From the NCBI GenBank assembly GCA_048270425.1, contig JBLWSY010000002.1:277708-341707 (forward strand): a DNA stretch of 64,000 nt, read 5' to 3'. The DNA is from Oceanospirillum sp048270425. GTDB lineage: Bacteria; Pseudomonadota; Gammaproteobacteria; Pseudomonadales; Halomonadaceae. Both the position numbers and the translations under genes were made by a program. The notes below the pieces were generated by a model. That model saw only the letters and a program-made list of their open reading frames with translations. It made no database searches and was not told where the DNA came from. Within the stretch, counting starts at the first letter, position 1. Every line of letters starts with the position of its first letter. This document shows, piece after piece, positions 25,916 to 33,633 of this stretch.

Positions 25916-28198
25916 ATGGTAAAAGTACGCGAAGATCAACCTTTAAACCCCGATGGCACCGTTAACATTCCTAACTGGCTGCAACGCCTGCAGGAGGATG
26001 TCACGCTTCACTCTCCGGAGCGCGTTCAGTCCGCCTGTGAGATGGCCCGGGATGCCCAGCGTAATGCACGTAAAGAGGACAACTACTGGATTGCTAAAGG
26101 GTCGCGCTGCTTTCGAACCGGTCTTGAGATGGCCGATATCCTTGGTGAGCTGCAGATGGATGAGGATTCTCTCATAGCAGCGATCCTGTACCGGGCTGTA
26201 CGCGAAGGCCATATCAGTATTGAACAGGTAGAGGAATCTTTCGGGGAAACAGTTGCCAAGCTGATTAATGGTGTTACCGAAATGGCGGCGATCAGCCAGA
26301 TTCAGCTGCCGACTGAAGGTATCGTTTTTGGTCAGGAGAACAAAAGCCAGCTTGAAAATCTGCGTAAGATGCTGGTGGCGATGATCGACGATGTTCGTGT
26401 TGCCCTGATTAAATTGGCTGAACGTACCTGTGCGATTCGTGATGCTAAAAATGCGCCCCGGGACAAGCGCCTGCGTGTGGCCCGTGAGGTGTTTGAAATC
26501 TATGCACCGCTGGCGCACCGCTTGGGTATCGGTTATATCAAGTGGGAGCTGGAAGACCTCTCTTTCCGCTATCTGGAAGAAGATCAGTACAAAAACATCG
26601 CCCGTTTGCTGTCCGAGAAGCGTCTGGATCGTACCGAATATATCGAAAAAGTGATCGCCCTTCTGAAAGAAAAACTGGAAGCGGAAGGTATTCGTGGCGC
26701 TCAGGTCAACGGTCGTGCCAAACATATTTACAGCATCTGGCGGAAAATGAAGCGCAAAAACATCGACTTCTCGGAAGTTTATGATGTGCGTGCTGTTCGC
26801 ATTCTGGTGCCGGATGTTAAAGACTGCTATACCGCTCTGGGGATTATTCACGGCCTCTGGCACCACATCCCTCACGAGTTTGATGATTACATCGCTACGC
26901 CAAAAGAGAACGGCTACCGTTCTTTGCACACCGCTGTTGTCGGGCCGGAAGGCAAGGTGCTGGAAGTTCAGATCCGTACCATCTCCATGCACGAAGAAGC
27001 AGAGCTGGGTGTTTGCGCTCACTGGCTTTACAAAGGCACCGACACCAAGAAAACCAGCGACAGCTACGAAGAGAAGATCGCCTGGTTACGTCAGGTTCTG
27101 GAGTGGCATGAAGAGGTGGGTGATGCCAACGGTCTGCGTGAAGAACTGCGTAATGATGTCGCACCGGATCGTATCTATATCTTCACACCGGATGGTCATG
27201 TGGTAGACCTCCCCCACGATGCGACACCGGTTGATTTCGCCTATCGGGTACACACTGAAGTCGGTCACCGTTGTCGTGGTGCCAAGGTTAATGGCCGTAT
27301 TGTGCCGCTGACCTACCATCTGAAAACCGGTGATCAGGTTGAGATTCTGACTTCAGAAAATACCCGCCCAAGCCGTGACTGGCTTAATCCTGCACTCGGT
27401 TACGCGCTTACCTCTCGTACCCGGGCGAAAATTCAGAGCTGGTTTAAGCTGCAGGATCGGGATCAGAATATTGCGGAAGGTCGTCAGCTGCTGGAGAAAG
27501 AGTTCAAGCAGCTGGGGCTGAGCGGACTGGATCTGCCGAAGTTGGCACAGGCGGTGAACTACAACAGCGAAGACGATATGTATGCGGCGCTGGGTGCTGG
27601 TGATCTGCGTACCGGTCAGGTACTGAGTGTTGCTCAACACCTGTTTGGTGAAACCGATGATGAGGAGCAGTTGGAGAAATTCCTGCTGCACCGCCGTTAT
27701 CCGGGAGGGCATAAAGGTGGTGCGACCAATGCCGATGACATCACTATTCACGGCGTTGGCAACCTGATGACCCAGATCGCCAAATGCTGTCATCCGGTGC
27801 CCGGTGATGACATTGTTGGCTACATCACTGTAGGCCGTGGTGTGTCCATTCATCGTCAGGATTGTGCTAATGCGTTGCAGCTGAAAACTGAAGATCCGCA
27901 TCGTATGATCAATGTGGAATGGGGCGAGCGCACTCAGCACATGTACTCAGTTGATGTGCGTATCCGTGCCTGGGATCGTTCCGGTTTGCTGCGGGATATT
28001 ATGTCCGTACTGGCTAACGACAAGGTGAACGTTTTGTCGGTCAATACACTGACCGACAAGAAAGAGAATCAGGCCAATATTCTGATTACTCTGGAAGTAG
28101 ATGGTATTCAGGTGCTGGGTCGTATTCTTAACCGCATAGAACAGCTGCCGAATATTCTTGATGTGCAACGCTTTCAGGAAAAGAAAAAGTCTGCCTGA
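25916..28198 (+). CDS. relA: GTP pyrophosphokinase RelA
   Basis: A 760-residue ribosome-associated (p)ppGpp synthetase. The N-terminal pseudo-hydrolase region lacks the HD pair (AILYRAVREG where SpoT has HD and ED), as in monofunctional RelA. The synthetase domain has KHIYSIWRKMKRK and the ENGYRSLHTAV segment; TGS (about residues 420-480), the zinc-finger/helical region and the C-terminal ACT domain (about 685-755) follow. The start at ATG 25916 fits the family N-terminus MVKVREDQPLN; a longer reading from 25817 is unlikely. It triggers the stringent response on amino-acid starvation. Confidence 0.95.
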   Translation: MVKVREDQPLNPDGTVNIPNWLQRLQEDVTLHSPERVQSACEMARDAQRNARKEDNYWIAKGSRCFRTGLEMADILGELQMDEDSLIAAILYRAVREGHISIEQVEESFGETVAKLINGVTEMAAISQIQLPTEGIVFGQENKSQLENLRKMLVAMIDDVRVALIKLAERTCAIRDAKNAPRDKRLRVAREVFEIYAPLAHRLGIGYIKWELEDLSFRYLEEDQYKNIARLLSEKRLDRTEYIEKVIALLKEKLEAEGIRGAQVNGRAKHIYSIWRKMKRKNIDFSEVYDVRAVRILVPDVKDCYTALGIIHGLWHHIPHEFDDYIATPKENGYRSLHTAVVGPEGKVLEVQIRTISMHEEAELGVCAHWLYKGTDTKKTSDSYEEKIAWLRQVLEWHEEVGDANGLREELRNDVAPDRIYIFTPDGHVVDLPHDATPVDFAYRVHTEVGHRCRGAKVNGRIVPLTYHLKTGDQVEILTSENTRPSRDWLNPALGYALTSRTRAKIQSWFKLQDRDQNIAEGRQLLEKEFKQLGLSGLDLPKLAQAVNYNSEDDMYAALGAGDLRTGQVLSVAQHLFGETDDEEQLEKFLLHRRYPGGHKGGATNADDITIHGVGNLMTQIAKCCHPVPGDDIVGYITVGRGVSIHRQDCANALQLKTEDPHRMINVEWGERTQHMYSVDVRIRAWDRSGLLRDIMSVLANDKVNVLSVNTLTDKKENQANILITLEVDGIQVLGRILNRIEQLPNILDVQRFQEKKKSA

Positions 28199-28212
28199 TC
28201 TGTTTTTTGATA

Positions 28213-28258
28213 TATTCAAACCAACGACAGTATTCAAACCAACGATAGTATTCAAACC
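28213..28258. repeat. 18-bp tandem repeat after relA
   Basis: Two 18-bp copies (TATTCAAACCAACGAYAG at 28213-28230 and 28231-28248, one mismatch) and a third partial copy to 28258, directly followed by the palindrome GATCATAATGATC. It lies between relA and its terminator. Confidence 0.9.
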
Positions 28259-28277
28259 GCGATCATAATGATCGCCC

Positions 28278-28303
28278 AAAACGCCCGCTTTTGCGGGCGT
28301 TTT
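28278..28303 (+). terminator. Intrinsic terminator of relA
   Basis: AAAACGCCCGC - TTTT - GCGGGCGTTTT, an 11-bp perfect stem with flanking T residues, 80 bases after the relA stop. Confidence 0.9.
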
Positions 28304-28351
28304 GCGTTAGAGTATTGCGCTTGTTTCATTTATCGCCAAGAGTCATCTGTT

Positions 28352-29251
28352 ATGAGCCATAAAGCCGATTCCCAAATGTCATCTGAACATACCAAACAGC
28401 CTAACCTATACAGCATAAAAGACCTGACCTACCTGATGGCGCGGCTGCGTGACCCAGAAACCGGCTGTCCGTGGGATAAGGAACAGACTTTTGCCACCAT
28501 CGTGCCGCATACGCTGGAAGAAGCCTACGAAGTGGCGGATACCATTGAGCGTGAAGACTGGGATCACCTGAAGGAAGAGCTGGGTGACCTGTTGTTCCAG
28601 GTGATCTATTACAGCCAGATGGCGGATGAGAAAGGCTGGTTCAATCTGGATGATGTGGCCGATGAGCTGGTGACTAAAATGGTACGCCGTCATCCCCATG
28701 TATTCGCTGAGGGGCTGTTGTACCCCGCGGACAATGGATCTGCCACCGTTACAGATGTCGACGAAGCTCAGGTAAAACAACGCTGGGATGAGATTAAGGC
28801 AGAGGAGAAAGCGAAGAAGGCCGCGGCTGAAACCGGTGATAATCAAGCCCGTAAACTTTCTGTACTGGAGGATATTCCGGTAGGTCTTCCCGCTTTAACC
28901 CGTGCCGCTAAAATTCAGAAGAAAGCCTCAAAGGTGGGTTTTGACTGGCCGGATATTCAGGGTGTGCTGGAGAAGATTCGTGAGGAGCTGGAGGAGGTCG
29001 AAGAAGCCGTAGCCGCAGATAACCTGCCAGAGGCGCAAAAGGAGTTTGGTGATCTGCTGTTTGCTGCCACCAACCTCAGTCGTTATCTGAAAAAAGATCC
29101 GGAAAGTGCCCTTCGGGGAACTAACCGCAAGTTTGAGTTCCGTTTTGCCTATATCGAACAGCAACTGCAGAAAGCAGGGCTTAGCTTTGATGATGTTGAT
29201 CTGGAGCAGATGGACCAGTGGTGGGATGAGGCCAAGTTGTTGGAGAAATAG
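28352..29251 (+). CDS. mazG: Nucleoside triphosphate pyrophosphohydrolase MazG
   Basis: A 299-residue all-helical protein with two MazG modules. The N-terminal one starts MARLRDPETGCPWDKEQTF and contains the metal-binding EEAYE and KEELGDLLFQV; the second contains EELEEVEEAV and KEFGDLLFA. A charged Ala/Lys/Glu linker (about residues 145-170) separates them, making the protein slightly longer than E. coli MazG (263). It hydrolyses NTPs to NMP and PPi and in E. coli limits ppGpp. The start is set at ATG 28352; ATG 28376 is possible. Its position after relA is conserved. Confidence 0.94.
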   Translation: MSHKADSQMSSEHTKQPNLYSIKDLTYLMARLRDPETGCPWDKEQTFATIVPHTLEEAYEVADTIEREDWDHLKEELGDLLFQVIYYSQMADEKGWFNLDDVADELVTKMVRRHPHVFAEGLLYPADNGSATVTDVDEAQVKQRWDEIKAEEKAKKAAAETGDNQARKLSVLEDIPVGLPALTRAAKIQKKASKVGFDWPDIQGVLEKIREELEEVEEAVAADNLPEAQKEFGDLLFAATNLSRYLKKDPESALRGTNRKFEFRFAYIEQQLQKAGLSFDDVDLEQMDQWWDEAKLLEK

Positions 29252-29298
29252 CTACTGGAGAAATAAAGGCTGGGTTTTCTATAGGTAAATCTGCAGGC

Positions 29299-29348
29299 AA
29301 AAAAAATAGACCGTCTGATCTCCTGACTCCGAAGAGTCAGGCAGACGG
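29299..29348 (-). terminator. Long intrinsic terminator with TTCG tetraloop
   Basis: On the minus strand CCGTCTG (29342-29348) and CAGACGG (29311-29317) enclose CCTGACTC-TTCG-GAGTCAGG (29322-29341), followed by a run of eight T (29299-29306). Confidence 0.9.
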
Positions 29349-29460
29349 CCCCACATGGCAAGTCCCGCAGTAGTCCTGCAGGAATGTGCCGCCCAAGGGA
29401 GAAAGGCGGCGATAAAATCGGTTCTCAGGGGGTGGTATAACCGTCGGCCCACTAAGCAGA
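29299..29460 (-). ncRNA. Candidate structured RNA or structured 3' UTR (unknown class)
   Basis: On the minus strand, downstream of the gene at 29482-29820, several compact stems follow each other: CGGTT/AACCG (29439-29443 with 29419-29423), CGAT/ATCG (29417-29420 with 29410-29413), GCCGCC/GGCGGC (29405-29410 with 29388-29393), and CACAT/ATGTG enclosing a perfect 7-bp CCTGCAG/CTGCGGG stem with a GACTA loop (29352-29388). The last is a long terminator hairpin with a TTCG loop. The first two stems share bases and are alternatives. There is no open frame. A short CCTGAG...CCGAT segment resembles part of 6S RNA, but the overall fold does not clearly match. It could be a small RNA or simply the gene's 3' UTR. 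Confidence 0.4.
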
Positions 29461-29481
29461 AAAATCAGTTTGAAAGCGGAC

Positions 29482-29820
29482 TTATCCGGCAGCTTTCAGC
29501 TTAGTATATTCTTTCAGATAGTGACGGCTGAGCTCCAGAAAACGTGGCGTTAAGCCTTCATCCTCATAAATAGGATCGCCTTCCTCATCATGGGCAACAA
29601 CCTTAGTTCCCTTCTCATACGGGAAGCGACCTTCTACTTCATCCAGCGCAACCTTGATCAGGTCAGCCAAAAGCAACTCTGCCGGTCGTCGTGGGAAGAG
29701 TTCTGCCAGAGCCTGCAGTCGGGCGGCATCTTCGACCGGCAAACGAATGCTGTACAACTCTTCGGTCATTGCACCTGTGTCTTTGCTTTTCCAGTTATGG
29801 ACCAGTTCATTAAAACGCAT
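29482..29820 (-). CDS. Conserved hypothetical small protein, ribbon-helix-helix-like
   Basis: A 112-residue acidic protein. The core YSIRLPVEDAARLQALAEL followed by PRRPAELLLADLIKVALDEVE has the strand-helix-helix layout of ribbon-helix-helix DNA-binding proteins, and similar Pseudomonas proteins carry vague annotations such as pilin assembly protein. I do not recognise a proven function. The C-terminal third (GDPIYEDEGLTPRFLELSRHYLKEY) is conserved-looking. It stands alone, minus strand, convergent with mazG and followed by a strongly structured region and a long terminator. DNA binding is an inference from pattern only. Confidence 0.75.
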   Translation of the reverse strand: MRFNELVHNWKSKDTGAMTEELYSIRLPVEDAARLQALAELFPRRPAELLLADLIKVALDEVEGRFPYEKGTKVVAHDEEGDPIYEDEGLTPRFLELSRHYLKEYTKLKAAG

Positions 29821-30145
29821 AAATAAACTCCTTATGCAAAGGAGTCAGTGGTCATTGGCTGATAAATGCCATCGCTTGACCACTGGCTATGTGAATGTGC
29901 AGTAAAACTGAAGCCTTACTCATACTGTAGCAATAAAGCTGAAGATTATTGCCGGGTATGCCGGATTTCTTTTACCTGGATTACCAAATGGCCTCATACT
30001 GATAGCATCGGTTGAGTCTAAGGCTTAATGTCTTTAAACACTGAGGTCATCCGGAGCCGCTAAGATCCGTTATGCTTAAGCTGTACGGTGTCTACGTCTT
30101 AAAGATGGCTCAGGCTGATCTGATAGGCCAGTGACATTTGGTTTT

Positions 30146-30178
30146 CAAACGTAGTAAATGGTGTGCAAACGTAGTAAA
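30146..30178. repeat. Direct repeat, candidate operator upstream of ppc
   Basis: CAAACGTAGTAAA occurs exactly twice, at 30146-30158 and 30166-30178, a 20-bp period equal to about two helical turns. It lies 18 bp upstream of the proposed -35 of ppc, a usual activator position. Confidence 0.6.
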
Positions 30179-30196
30179 AAATATTTATGGGATTGA

Positions 30197-30226
30197 TTGT
30201 GTTGGTTTTTTGGCAGTTAGTATGAC
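30197..30226 (+). promoter_or_regulatory. Possible sigma-70 promoter of ppc
   Basis: TTGTGT (30197-30202), an 18-bp spacer and TATGAC (30221-30226), about 45 bp before the GTG start. The match is partial. Confidence 0.4.
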
Positions 30227-30270
30227 TTCATTCCCTTCAACGAATTTTCCAGACATCATGGAGGTAACCC

Positions 30271-32910
30271 GTGAATCAGTTACATGAGTCTTTGCGTGAC
30301 AATGTGCGAGAACTGGGTGACTATCTGGGACAAACCATCAGCCATCATATGGGCGATGATTTTTTAGAAAAGATTGAAACCATCCGCCATCTGGCGAAAG
30401 CGGATCGGGTGGGGGACCACTCCGATAACAGCCTGCAGGATTATCTCAGTAACCTGTCCGATGATGAGTTACTGCCCGTGGCACGGGCCTTTAACCAATT
30501 TCTGAATCTGGCCAATATTGCCGAACAGCACTACCGTGCCCGCTATCGCAAAACTGAAAATTACGAAGCGATTGAGCAGCAGTCCATTATTACCCTGTTT
30601 AACCATCTGGAAACCCAGAACATCTCGCCGGAAGAGATCTGGCAAACCATCACAGATATGCGTATTGATCTGGTGATGACAGCCCACCCTACTGAAGTGA
30701 ATCGCCGTACCCTGATTCAGAAGTATGACGGTATCGCAGACAACCTGAACCAGCTGGAAAATGAAAGTCTTTATCTCGACCAGCGGGAGAAGATTCAGGA
30801 TCGCATCCGTCAATTGGTTGAACAGGCCTGGCATACTGATGAGATCCGTCACCAGCGCCCGACCCCAGTGGATGAGGCTAAATGGGGTTTCGTGGTGATT
30901 GAGAACTCCCTCTGGCAGGCGGTGCCTGAATTTTATCGCTACCTTAATCAGGGACTGAAGGCCGCAACCGGCCGCTCGTTGCCTCTGGATTGTTCTCCGA
31001 TCCGTTTTGCTTCCTGGATGGGCGGGGACCGTGACGGCAACCCTAATGTAACTGCCAAGGTGACTCAGGAAGTTCTCTTGTTAGCCCGCTGGATGGCCGC
31101 AGATCTTTATCTGCGTGATATCGACCAGCTGCTGAACGAACTTTCCATGTGGCAGTGTAATGATGATTTGCGTGCTGAGGTTGGAGAGGAAACCAAGGAG
31201 CCGTACCGTGTGTTGTTACGCGGCCTGCGTCGTCGTCTTCAGGTGACTCAGGAGTGGATTGAAGATCAGTTGGATGGCCATAGTCGTGATGAACGGCCGG
31301 ATGCGGTACTGATCGATAGTGAAGAGCTGAAAGCCCCGCTTAAACTTTGTTATCGCAGTCTGATCGATTGCGGTATGGCCCGCATCGCGAAAGGCCCTCT
31401 GCTGGATACCTTGCGTCGGGCCAGCTGTTTTGGCCTGAATTTGTTGAAGTTGGATATCCGTCAGGATTCATCCCGTCATGCAGATGTAATGTCTGAGATC
31501 TGCCAGGCATTGGATCTGGGGGATTATCATGACTGGAGCGAGTCTGAAAAACTACAATTTCTTTTGAGTGAATTGCGCTCCTGCCGCCCTCTGATTCCCC
31601 ATAACTGGCAGCCTTCTGCGGAAGTGCAGGAGGTGATCGATACCTGTCGTGTGGTTGCCCAGCAATCCCAGGAAGCTTTAGGCAGTTATGTGATCTCCAT
31701 GGCGCATCATGCTTCAGACGTGCTGGCGGTGCATCTGCTATTGAAAGAGTGTGGCTGTCCTTTCCCGATAAAGGTCGTACCTCTGTTTGAGACGCTGGAT
31801 GATCTGGATCGCTCTTCGGATGTGATCGGCAGTCTGCTGCGTATCGAGTGGTATCAGGATCGGATTCAGGGCGAGCAGGAAGTGATGATCGGCTACTCCG
31901 ATTCATCTAAAGATGCCGGTCAGCTGGCAGCGGCCTGGGGGCAGTATCGCGCTCAGGAAGAGCTGGTGAAAGTCTGCAAACGCCATGGCGTGCATCTGAC
32001 CCTCTTCCATGGTCGCGGTGGTACCGTTGGTCGTGGTGGTGGCCCGGCTCGGGCGGCGATTTTGGCTCAGCCTCCCGGTTCTGTCAGTGGCAGCCTGCGC
32101 GTAACCGAACAGGGGGAGATGATTCGCTTCAAGTTTGGCCTGCCCGATATCGCCCAGAGAAGTATGGAAATCTATGTCTCTGCTGTGCTGGAAGCGACGC
32201 TTCAGCCACCGCCATCGGTGAAACCTCAGTGGCGGCAGGAGATGAATCTGCTGGCAGAACGTGCCCTGCACAGTTATCGCCATCAGGTTCGTGACGTGCC
32301 GGATTTTGTGCCTTATTTCCGCGCGATCACACCGGAGCAGGAGCTGGCCAAACTGCCACTGGGCAGTCGTCCGGCCAAACGGCGTGCAGATGGTGGCGTG
32401 GAAAGTCTGCGGGCGATCCCCTGGATCTTCGCCTGGACTCAGATCCGTCTGATGCTGCCTGCCTGGTTGGGCAGTGATATTGCGTTGTCTGATGCGGTAC
32501 AGGAGGGCGAGCTACCCTTAATCCGAGAGATGATGGAAAAATGGCCATTTTTCACCACCTACATGGATATGCTGGAGATGGTACTGACCAAGTCGGATGC
32601 CAACGTCGCCCGCTACTATGAGAAAAAACTGGTTCCGGAGAAATTGCATCCGTTGGGTGATGTGCTCTGCAGTCGTCTGGATAGCCTTAAGCAGACCGTT
32701 AAGCAGATCCGTGACCGTAAAGAGTTGCAGGAGCACATGCCGCTGATTGCTGAAGCGGTGCGGGTGCGTAACCCTTACATCGACCCGCTGCATGTTCTGC
32801 AGGCAGAACTGCTGCAAAGGGATCGTACCCAATCCGGCAATGCCCAGGTTGAGCAAGCCCTGATGGTGACAATGGCCGGTATCGCAGCTGGTCTGCGTAA
32901 TACGGGTTAA
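30271..32910 (+). CDS. ppc: Phosphoenolpyruvate carboxylase
   Basis: An 879-residue enzyme, full length for the bacterial family, that carboxylates PEP to oxaloacetate to refill the TCA cycle. The catalytic His is in TAHPTEVNRRT (about residue 136). Other conserved segments are SWMGGDRDGNPNVT, the GYSDSSKDAG loop, FHGRGGTVGRGGGP (about 575-588) and the C-terminal GLRNTG. The start is GTG 30271 with GGAGGTAA upstream. It functionally complements the TCA genes at the right end of the window. Confidence 0.97.
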   Translation: MNQLHESLRDNVRELGDYLGQTISHHMGDDFLEKIETIRHLAKADRVGDHSDNSLQDYLSNLSDDELLPVARAFNQFLNLANIAEQHYRARYRKTENYEAIEQQSIITLFNHLETQNISPEEIWQTITDMRIDLVMTAHPTEVNRRTLIQKYDGIADNLNQLENESLYLDQREKIQDRIRQLVEQAWHTDEIRHQRPTPVDEAKWGFVVIENSLWQAVPEFYRYLNQGLKAATGRSLPLDCSPIRFASWMGGDRDGNPNVTAKVTQEVLLLARWMAADLYLRDIDQLLNELSMWQCNDDLRAEVGEETKEPYRVLLRGLRRRLQVTQEWIEDQLDGHSRDERPDAVLIDSEELKAPLKLCYRSLIDCGMARIAKGPLLDTLRRASCFGLNLLKLDIRQDSSRHADVMSEICQALDLGDYHDWSESEKLQFLLSELRSCRPLIPHNWQPSAEVQEVIDTCRVVAQQSQEALGSYVISMAHHASDVLAVHLLLKECGCPFPIKVVPLFETLDDLDRSSDVIGSLLRIEWYQDRIQGEQEVMIGYSDSSKDAGQLAAAWGQYRAQEELVKVCKRHGVHLTLFHGRGGTVGRGGGPARAAILAQPPGSVSGSLRVTEQGEMIRFKFGLPDIAQRSMEIYVSAVLEATLQPPPSVKPQWRQEMNLLAERALHSYRHQVRDVPDFVPYFRAITPEQELAKLPLGSRPAKRRADGGVESLRAIPWIFAWTQIRLMLPAWLGSDIALSDAVQEGELPLIREMMEKWPFFTTYMDMLEMVLTKSDANVARYYEKKLVPEKLHPLGDVLCSRLDSLKQTVKQIRDRKELQEHMPLIAEAVRVRNPYIDPLHVLQAELLQRDRTQSGNAQVEQALMVTMAGIAAGLRNTG

Positions 32911-32922
32911 ATCATCCCATGT

Positions 32923-32965
32923 TTGCCGGTTTGAACCCCTGTGGTACTGAGGTTCAAACCGGCAA
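32923..32965 (+). terminator. Perfect 15-bp hairpin after ppc, no T run
   Basis: TTGCCGGTTTGAACC (32923-32937) pairs perfectly with GGTTCAAACCGGCAA (32951-32965). No T tract follows, so it may be a 3'-end stabiliser, Rho-related, or allow read-through into the HD gene. Confidence 0.6.
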
Positions 32966-32976
32966 TAGCAGTCAAC

Positions 32977-33010
32977 AAGCCTCGGTTGTCTTCTAAGGCA
33001 GCCGAGGCTT
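32977..33010 (+). promoter_or_regulatory. Second hairpin directly upstream of the HD gene RBS
   Basis: AAGCCTCGG (32977-32985) pairs with CCGAGGCTT (33002-33010), ending just before the GGGAGG ribosome-binding site of the next gene. It could influence translation start or be a leader element. Confidence 0.5.
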
Positions 33011-33021
33011 AGGGAGGTTAT

Positions 33022-33633
33022 ATGGAGCCGGAAAAACAGCCTGAAATGCACAATACGGCGTCAGACTCGGTGATGCAGCACCCTCTGGTGGAGCGGGCAA
33101 GACGTTTTGCGTCAGAGGCTCACGGCCGCCATGAGCAGATTCGGCGCTACACCAACGAAGATTATATTGTTCATCCGCAAGCAGTTGCTGAGCGGGTAGC
33201 AGAGCATTTGCCGGAACCGGAAGTTCTGGCTGCTGCCTGGTTGCATGATGTTGTCGAAGACACTGATGTCGATCTGGAAGAGATTCGGCAGTTATTTGGC
33301 GATGAGGTAGCGCTTTTGGTGGATCAGCTGACCTCCGGGCCACATGGCCCTGAGCTGGAGCGGGCGGAACGTAAGTTAATTGATCGTTTACAGCTTGAAC
33401 AAGCAGATAGTCGCGCTAAAACCATCAAGCTGGCCGATATTATAGATAACACCTGCACTATTGCAGAAAGAGATCCGGAGTTTGCCGCACGCTACTTACC
33501 GGAAAAATACGCCATGCTTCAGGTGTTGAAGCAGGGGAATCCGGAACTTTTTGCACAAGCACAGCAGATAATAGAAGCAGGTCTGCAGCAGCTGGAACAA
33601 CTCGAGCAGAAGCCGCCTTACGAAGACGGCTGA
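33022..33633 (+). CDS. Stand-alone HD-domain protein, small alarmone hydrolase-like
   Basis: A 203-residue protein matching the hydrolase half of RelA/SpoT and MESH1-type small alarmone hydrolases. Metal and substrate motifs appear in order: His34 or His37, YIVHP with His51, WLHDVVEDT with His75/Asp76 and Glu79/Asp80, and KLADIIDN with Asp139. No synthetase domain follows. The expected reaction is removal of 3'-pyrophosphate from (p)ppGpp, though some relatives act on NADPH or other nucleotides. A GGGAGG site precedes ATG 33022. It overlaps the convergent panE gene by 16 bases. Function is inferred from motifs. Confidence 0.8.
   Translation: MEPEKQPEMHNTASDSVMQHPLVERARRFASEAHGRHEQIRRYTNEDYIVHPQAVAERVAEHLPEPEVLAAAWLHDVVEDTDVDLEEIRQLFGDEVALLVDQLTSGPHGPELERAERKLIDRLQLEQADSRAKTIKLADIIDNTCTIAERDPEFAARYLPEKYAMLQVLKQGNPELFAQAQQIIEAGLQQLEQLEQKPPYEDG

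Larger units (their letters stand above)
29821..30270. other. 450-bp divergent intergenic region before ppc
   Basis: It contains 13-bp direct repeats (30146-30178), a likely ppc promoter (30197-30226) and the ppc Shine-Dalgarno GGAGGTAA. The left half, next to the small minus-strand gene, presumably holds that gene's promoter, which I could not define. No gene is seen. Confidence 0.6.

Noticed and set aside
25943..27022. 359-codon open frame antisense to relA
   Set aside because: Mirror frame of the relA 5' half; no motifs.
29299..29460. Identification as 6S RNA, RNase P RNA, SRP RNA or TPP riboswitch
   Set aside because: Only short fragments match; end-pairing expected for 6S, the RNase P core, the SRP AGGTCCGGAAGG motif and the TPP core are absent.
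29482..29820. Antitoxin call for the RHH-like protein
   Set aside because: There is no toxin gene next to it; the fold resemblance alone does not support it.
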